Of a stretch of 64,000 nt of DNA, positions 61,193 through 64,000 are shown piece after piece. This stretch comes from Paractinoplanes tereljensis (GTDB taxonomy: Bacteria; Actinomycetota; Actinomycetes; Mycobacteriales; Micromonosporaceae), in contig NZ_BOMY01000053.1 in NCBI RefSeq assembly GCF_016862435.1, forward strand, positions 62,001 to 126,000, read 5' to 3'. Below the pieces are notes generated by a model that saw only the letters and a program-made list of their open reading frames with translations, did no database searches and was not told where the DNA came from. A program made the position numbers and the translations under genes. Each line of letters begins with the position of its first letter. The stretch's first letter is position 1.

Positions 61193-61912
61193 ATGGACAT
61201 CATCGCCGTCGGCAGCGGCAAGGGCGGCGTGGGTAAGACGAGCGTCGCCGTCGCGATCGGCCGCGAGCTGGCCCGGGCCGGCCGCCGCATCGGCCTGGTC
61301 GACGCCGACATCTCCGGCCCCGACGTGCCGCGCATGCTGGGCCTGCGCCGCGACGTCCCGGCCAAGACGATCACCCTGGCCTCCTGGGGCGGTCCGAAGC
61401 TGGAGGCGATGGAGGTGGACGGCCTCAAGGTGGCGTCCGCGGGCTTCCTGATGGCCGGCCGCCAGGGCCTCGCCCTCGGGTCCGATCTGGGCGACCTGAT
61501 GCTCGGCCGGCTGATCCGGGAGACGAAGTGGGGCGATGTCGAAGCCCTGATCGTGGACCTTCCGCCCGGCATCAACTTCACCCAGCAGGGCGTGCTCTCC
61601 GGCGCCGGCCGGGTGACGACGATCCTGGTGGTGACCCCGGCCGAGGTCTCCCACCTGGACACCGGCCGCGCGCTGAGCACCCTGCGCCAGGTGCGGACGC
61701 CGGTACTGGGCGGGGTGGAGAACATGGCGTACTTCGAGTGCCCCTGCTGCGGCGAGCGGACCGAACTGCACGAGCCGGCGCCGGACGATCGCACCATCTG
61801 GGCGGACGGCGTCGAGCGCCTGGCCCGGCTCCCGTTCCGCCCCGGCGCGGAGATCGCCGCGGCCGACCTCGCCCCGGTGCTCGCGGCGGTGACCGCACAC
61901 CTCGCCCTATGA
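61193..61912 (+). CDS. Mrp/NBP35-type P-loop ATPase (iron-sulfur carrier-like)
   Basis: 239 residues from ATG 61193. Deviant Walker A GSGKGGVGKTSVAVAIG, then LVDADISGPDVPRMLG, IVDLPPGINFTQQGVL (Walker B), TPAEVSHLDTGRAL and the cysteine motif NMAYFECPCCGERTEL. These are Mrp/ApbC signatures; such proteins bind and transfer Fe-S clusters. It lacks the N-terminal MIP18-like domain of many bacterial Mrp proteins. It follows the ArsR gene after 14 bases. Confidence 0.92.
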   Translation: MDIIAVGSGKGGVGKTSVAVAIGRELARAGRRIGLVDADISGPDVPRMLGLRRDVPAKTITLASWGGPKLEAMEVDGLKVASAGFLMAGRQGLALGSDLGDLMLGRLIRETKWGDVEALIVDLPPGINFTQQGVLSGAGRVTTILVVTPAEVSHLDTGRALSTLRQVRTPVLGGVENMAYFECPCCGERTELHEPAPDDRTIWADGVERLARLPFRPGAEIAAADLAPVLAAVTAHLAL

Positions 61913-61958
61913 CACCGGCGCCGCGCGGAGCCCCTATGACACCGGCGCCGCGCGGAGC
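61905..61958. repeat. Perfect 27-bp tandem duplication at converging gene ends
   Basis: 61905-61931 and 61932-61958 are identical. The first copy carries the Mrp stop codon (61910-61912), the second the stop codon of the convergent methyltransferase (61934-61936). With one copy only, both genes would end within the same 27 bases and overlap. Confidence 0.9.
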
Positions 61959-62704
61959 ACGGTGAGGTAGCGGCGGGCCACCCGGTCACCCTCGCGGGTG
62001 CGGACACGCTCGGCGACCGCGTCGAGCAGGGGCTCGCGCACCGAGGGATCGAGCCGCCGATAGATCGACGTCGAGCGCAGATGATCGGCGACGCCGGCGC
62101 CGTCGAACCACTGAACCGTCGAATACCAGCGCACCACCGTGTCCTTGAACGGGCCGCCCAGCCCTTCGACGCTCTCCGCCCGCGCTTCCTCCTCCAGCGG
62201 CGGGTGCCCCCAGTCCGGATTGCCCGGGGAGAAGCGTTCGTGCAGGTCGGCCGTGGCGGCGTACATCTCGGGCTCGTTCGGTCGTCGATAGACGATGTGG
62301 TTTAACAAGGCCATCCAGCCGCCGGGTTTCAGCACGTCACCGGCTCGCTGCCAGCCGACCGCGGGGTCGACCCAGTGCCACGACGAGGCGGCGACGAGCG
62401 CGTCGAAGCGGCGGCCACGGTCGTCCCACTCCTCGAAGGTGGCGTTCTCGATCGGCACGCCGGGCAGTCGCCGGCGGGCGACCGCGGCCATCTCGGCGCC
62501 CGGTTCGACGGCGGTCACCGCGTAGCCGAGGCCGAGCAGCGAGCGGGTGGCCTGTCCCGTTCCACAGCCGACCTCCAGCACCGACGACCCGGCACGCAGG
62601 CCGGCAAGGGAAGCCAGGTCGGCGAAGAGCTCGGGCGGGTATCCCGGCCGGACCCGGTCGTAGAGCTCCGGCACCTCGTTGAACACCCGGCCGAGTTCGG
62701 TCAT
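61934..62704 (-). CDS. Class I SAM-dependent methyltransferase (UbiE/Tam-like)
   Basis: 256 residues from ATG 62704. The N-terminus FNEVPELYDRVRPGYPPELF is characteristic of the Tam/UbiE-like subgroup. Motif I is VLEVGCGTGQATRSLLGLG, motif II TAVEPGAEMAAVA, then FDALVAASSWHWVDP and LKPGGWMALLNH. The C-terminal part holds the substrate region (LRSTSIYRRLDPSVREPLL). Substrate unknown. Convergent with the Mrp gene across the 27-bp duplication. Confidence 0.93.
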   Translation of the reverse strand: MTELGRVFNEVPELYDRVRPGYPPELFADLASLAGLRAGSSVLEVGCGTGQATRSLLGLGYAVTAVEPGAEMAAVARRRLPGVPIENATFEEWDDRGRRFDALVAASSWHWVDPAVGWQRAGDVLKPGGWMALLNHIVYRRPNEPEMYAATADLHERFSPGNPDWGHPPLEEEARAESVEGLGGPFKDTVVRWYSTVQWFDGAGVADHLRSTSIYRRLDPSVREPLLDAVAERVRTREGDRVARRYLTVLRAAPVS

Positions 62705-62830
62705 CCCGACATCCTGCCACGGACGGAGATTTCCAATGTGTTGTCCAACTATTGCGTTCCTGTGACGATTCTTGTCACGATGACCGTCGATCCGATCCCC
62801 GAATCCCCCACCGGATCGACAGGAGTCCCC
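62705..62830. promoter_or_regulatory. Intergenic region with two inverted repeats upstream of the GH99-like gene
   Basis: GTGAC (62762-62766) and GTCAC (62774-62778) form a five-base inverted repeat with a seven-base spacer. GTCGATCC (62786-62793) and GGATCGAC (62813-62820) form a perfect eight-base stem with a 19-base loop, ending exactly at the AGGAG ribosome-binding site (62821-62825). The latter could be an operator or an mRNA hairpin affecting translation. Confidence 0.5.
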
Positions 62831-64000
62831 ATGCCCCTCACTCGTCGTACCCTGCTGGCCGCGGCCGCCCTCTCGCCGCTTGCCACAGCCGGAAAAGCCG
62901 CCGCCGCATCCCCCGCCGGCGACGTCGTCGGCAAGATCAGCGTCGGCTATCAGGGCTGGTTCGCCTGCCCCGGCGACAGCGCCCCGATCGGCGGCTGGTG
63001 GCACTGGAGCCGCGACCGCTTCCAGCCGCCCTCCCCGGCCAACACCACGATCGTGTCCTGGCCGGACACCAGCGACTACACGCACATCTACCCCACCGCC
63101 TACCCCAACCTCGGCGACGGCCGCCCGGCCAATCTGTTCTCCTCCTACGACCAGCAGACCGTGGACACCCACTTCGGCTGGATGCGCACCTACGGCATCG
63201 ACACCGCCGCGCTGCAGCGCTTCAACCCGGTCGGCGACGAGGGCCCGACCCGCGACGCGATGGCGCAGAAGGTAAGAACGGCCGCCGAGGCGACCGGCCG
63301 CAAGTTCTACGTGATGTACGACGTGAGCGGCTGGACGAACATGCAGTCCGAGCTGAAGACGGACTGGACCACGAAAATGTCCGCGCACACCGCGTCGTCC
63401 GCCTACGCCCGGCAGAACGGCAAGCCGGTCGTCTGCGTGTGGGGTTTCGGCTTCAACGACGACAACCACGCCTTCACCGCGGCCGCCTGCCTCGACGTCA
63501 TCACCTGGCTGAAGGCCCAGGGCTGCTACGTGATCGGCGGAGTGCCCACCTACTGGCGGGAGGGCAAGAACGACAGCCGAACCGGCTACCTCGACGTCTA
63601 CCACGCATTCAACATGATCTCGCCGTGGATGGTCGGCCGCACCGGCGACCTGGACGGCCTCGACTGGTTCTACACCAACGTCAACACCCCCGACCAGGCC
63701 GACTGCAACACCCACGGCATCGATTACCAGCCATGCGTACTTCCCGGCGACCTGTCGGCCGGCCACCGGAGGCACGGCGACTTCTATTGGCGCAGCCTCT
63801 ACAACATGGTCCGGCTGGGCGCCCAAGGCCTCTACGTGTCCATGTTCGACGAGTTCAACGAGGGCAACCAGATAGCCAAGACCGCCGAGACGTCCGCCGC
63901 GGTCCCGGCCGGCACCGGCATCCGCGCCCTGGACGAGGACGGCACGGCCTGCTCCGCCGACTATTATCTGCGCCTGACCACCGACGGCGGCCGGATGCTC
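62831..64000 (+). CDS. Tat-exported GH99/GH71-like glycoside hydrolase, N-terminal part (runs off right edge)
   Basis: ATG 62831 with AGGAG five bases upstream; 390 codons are visible with no stop. The N-terminus LTRRTLLAAAALSPLATA is a twin-arginine signal with a likely cleavage after an Ala-rich stretch. The mature part opens VGKISVGYQGWFACPGD and includes WWHWSRDRF, YGIDTAALQRFNP, KFYVMYDVSGW, VVCVWGFGFND and YVSMFDEFNEGNQIAKTAE. The YQGWF and MFDEFNEG motifs are those of GH99-like/GH71-like hydrolases acting on alpha-mannans or alpha-glucans. The C-terminus, possibly a carbohydrate-binding module, lies outside the window. Confidence 0.85.
   Translation, partial: MPLTRRTLLAAAALSPLATAGKAAAASPAGDVVGKISVGYQGWFACPGDSAPIGGWWHWSRDRFQPPSPANTTIVSWPDTSDYTHIYPTAYPNLGDGRPANLFSSYDQQTVDTHFGWMRTYGIDTAALQRFNPVGDEGPTRDAMAQKVRTAAEATGRKFYVMYDVSGWTNMQSELKTDWTTKMSAHTASSAYARQNGKPVVCVWGFGFNDDNHAFTAAACLDVITWLKAQGCYVIGGVPTYWREGKNDSRTGYLDVYHAFNMISPWMVGRTGDLDGLDWFYTNVNTPDQADCNTHGIDYQPCVLPGDLSAGHRRHGDFYWRSLYNMVRLGAQGLYVSMFDEFNEGNQIAKTAETSAAVPAGTGIRALDEDGTACSADYYLRLTTDGGRML

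Noticed and set aside
62761..62779. Possible CRP-type site (TGTGA and TCAC)
   Set aside because: The half-sites are nine bases apart instead of the six expected for CRP, so it is noted only as an inverted repeat.

Overview
The window is very GC-rich, uses many GTG and TTG starts, and carries gene families typical of filamentous actinomycetes: SARP/AfsR regulators, DUF574 methyltransferase, F420-dependent oxidoreductase and a type VII (ESX) secretion locus. A Micromonosporaceae host such as an Actinoplanes-like organism is my best guess, by inference from gene content only. No tRNA, rRNA, CRISPR array or insertion sequence was recognised, and no gene-free stretch exceeds 300 bases.

Layout. 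(1) 1-8070: a Ser/Thr kinase N-terminus cut by the left edge, then a sugar-acid catabolic cluster. IlvD/Edd dehydratase, SDR and an F420 oxidoreductase lie on the minus strand, divergent from IclR, SMP30 lactonase, FAH-family hydrolase, zinc alcohol dehydrogenase and a second SDR. Together these fit a non-phosphorylating route: aldose to lactone to aldonate to 2-keto-3-deoxy acid to 2,4-diketo acid to cleavage products. (2) 8216-16644: a regulatory block with an AfsR-like protein, a multi-pass membrane patatin-like hydrolase, an ECF sigma factor and a shortened SARP. A three-copy 11-bp-period heptamer array next to the sigma gene looks like a SARP operator. (3) 16561-56085: a type VII secretion locus. 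eccC points right and mycP lies just beyond it. eccD, eccB, three small Esx-type proteins, a 670-residue substrate-like protein, a YbaB-like protein, a small helical protein, a giant 7,053-residue CpnT-like protein, a 214-residue partner candidate, a beta-helix/double AAA+ protein and a 1,005-residue ART-like protein form one apparent minus-strand transcription unit of about 34 kb. (4) 56117-64000: small independent genes: three class I methyltransferases plus a DUF574 methyltransferase, NYN/OST-HTH protein, lipoprotein, ABM-like monooxygenase, TetR, ArsR, Mrp-type ATPase, and a Tat-exported GH99-like hydrolase cut by the right edge.

The most striking object is the giant protein at 23375-44536. 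It begins with a CpnT-like helical/hydrophobic domain and a Pro/Thr-rich linker. It then carries four papain-fold toxin (Tox-PL, glutamine-deamidase-like) domains, each with an intact Cys/His/Asp triad, interleaved with duplicated glycosyltransferase-like and large beta-rich modules. The last two thirds is a roughly 7.15-kb tandem duplication. The locus also has a mycosin whose catalytic His and Ser are replaced (Arg89, Ala243), a beta-helix fused to two CbxX/EccA-type AAA+ domains, and a degenerate ADP-ribosyltransferase-like protein. It shows no EccE. I infer a dedicated secretion machine for one giant multi-warhead effector.
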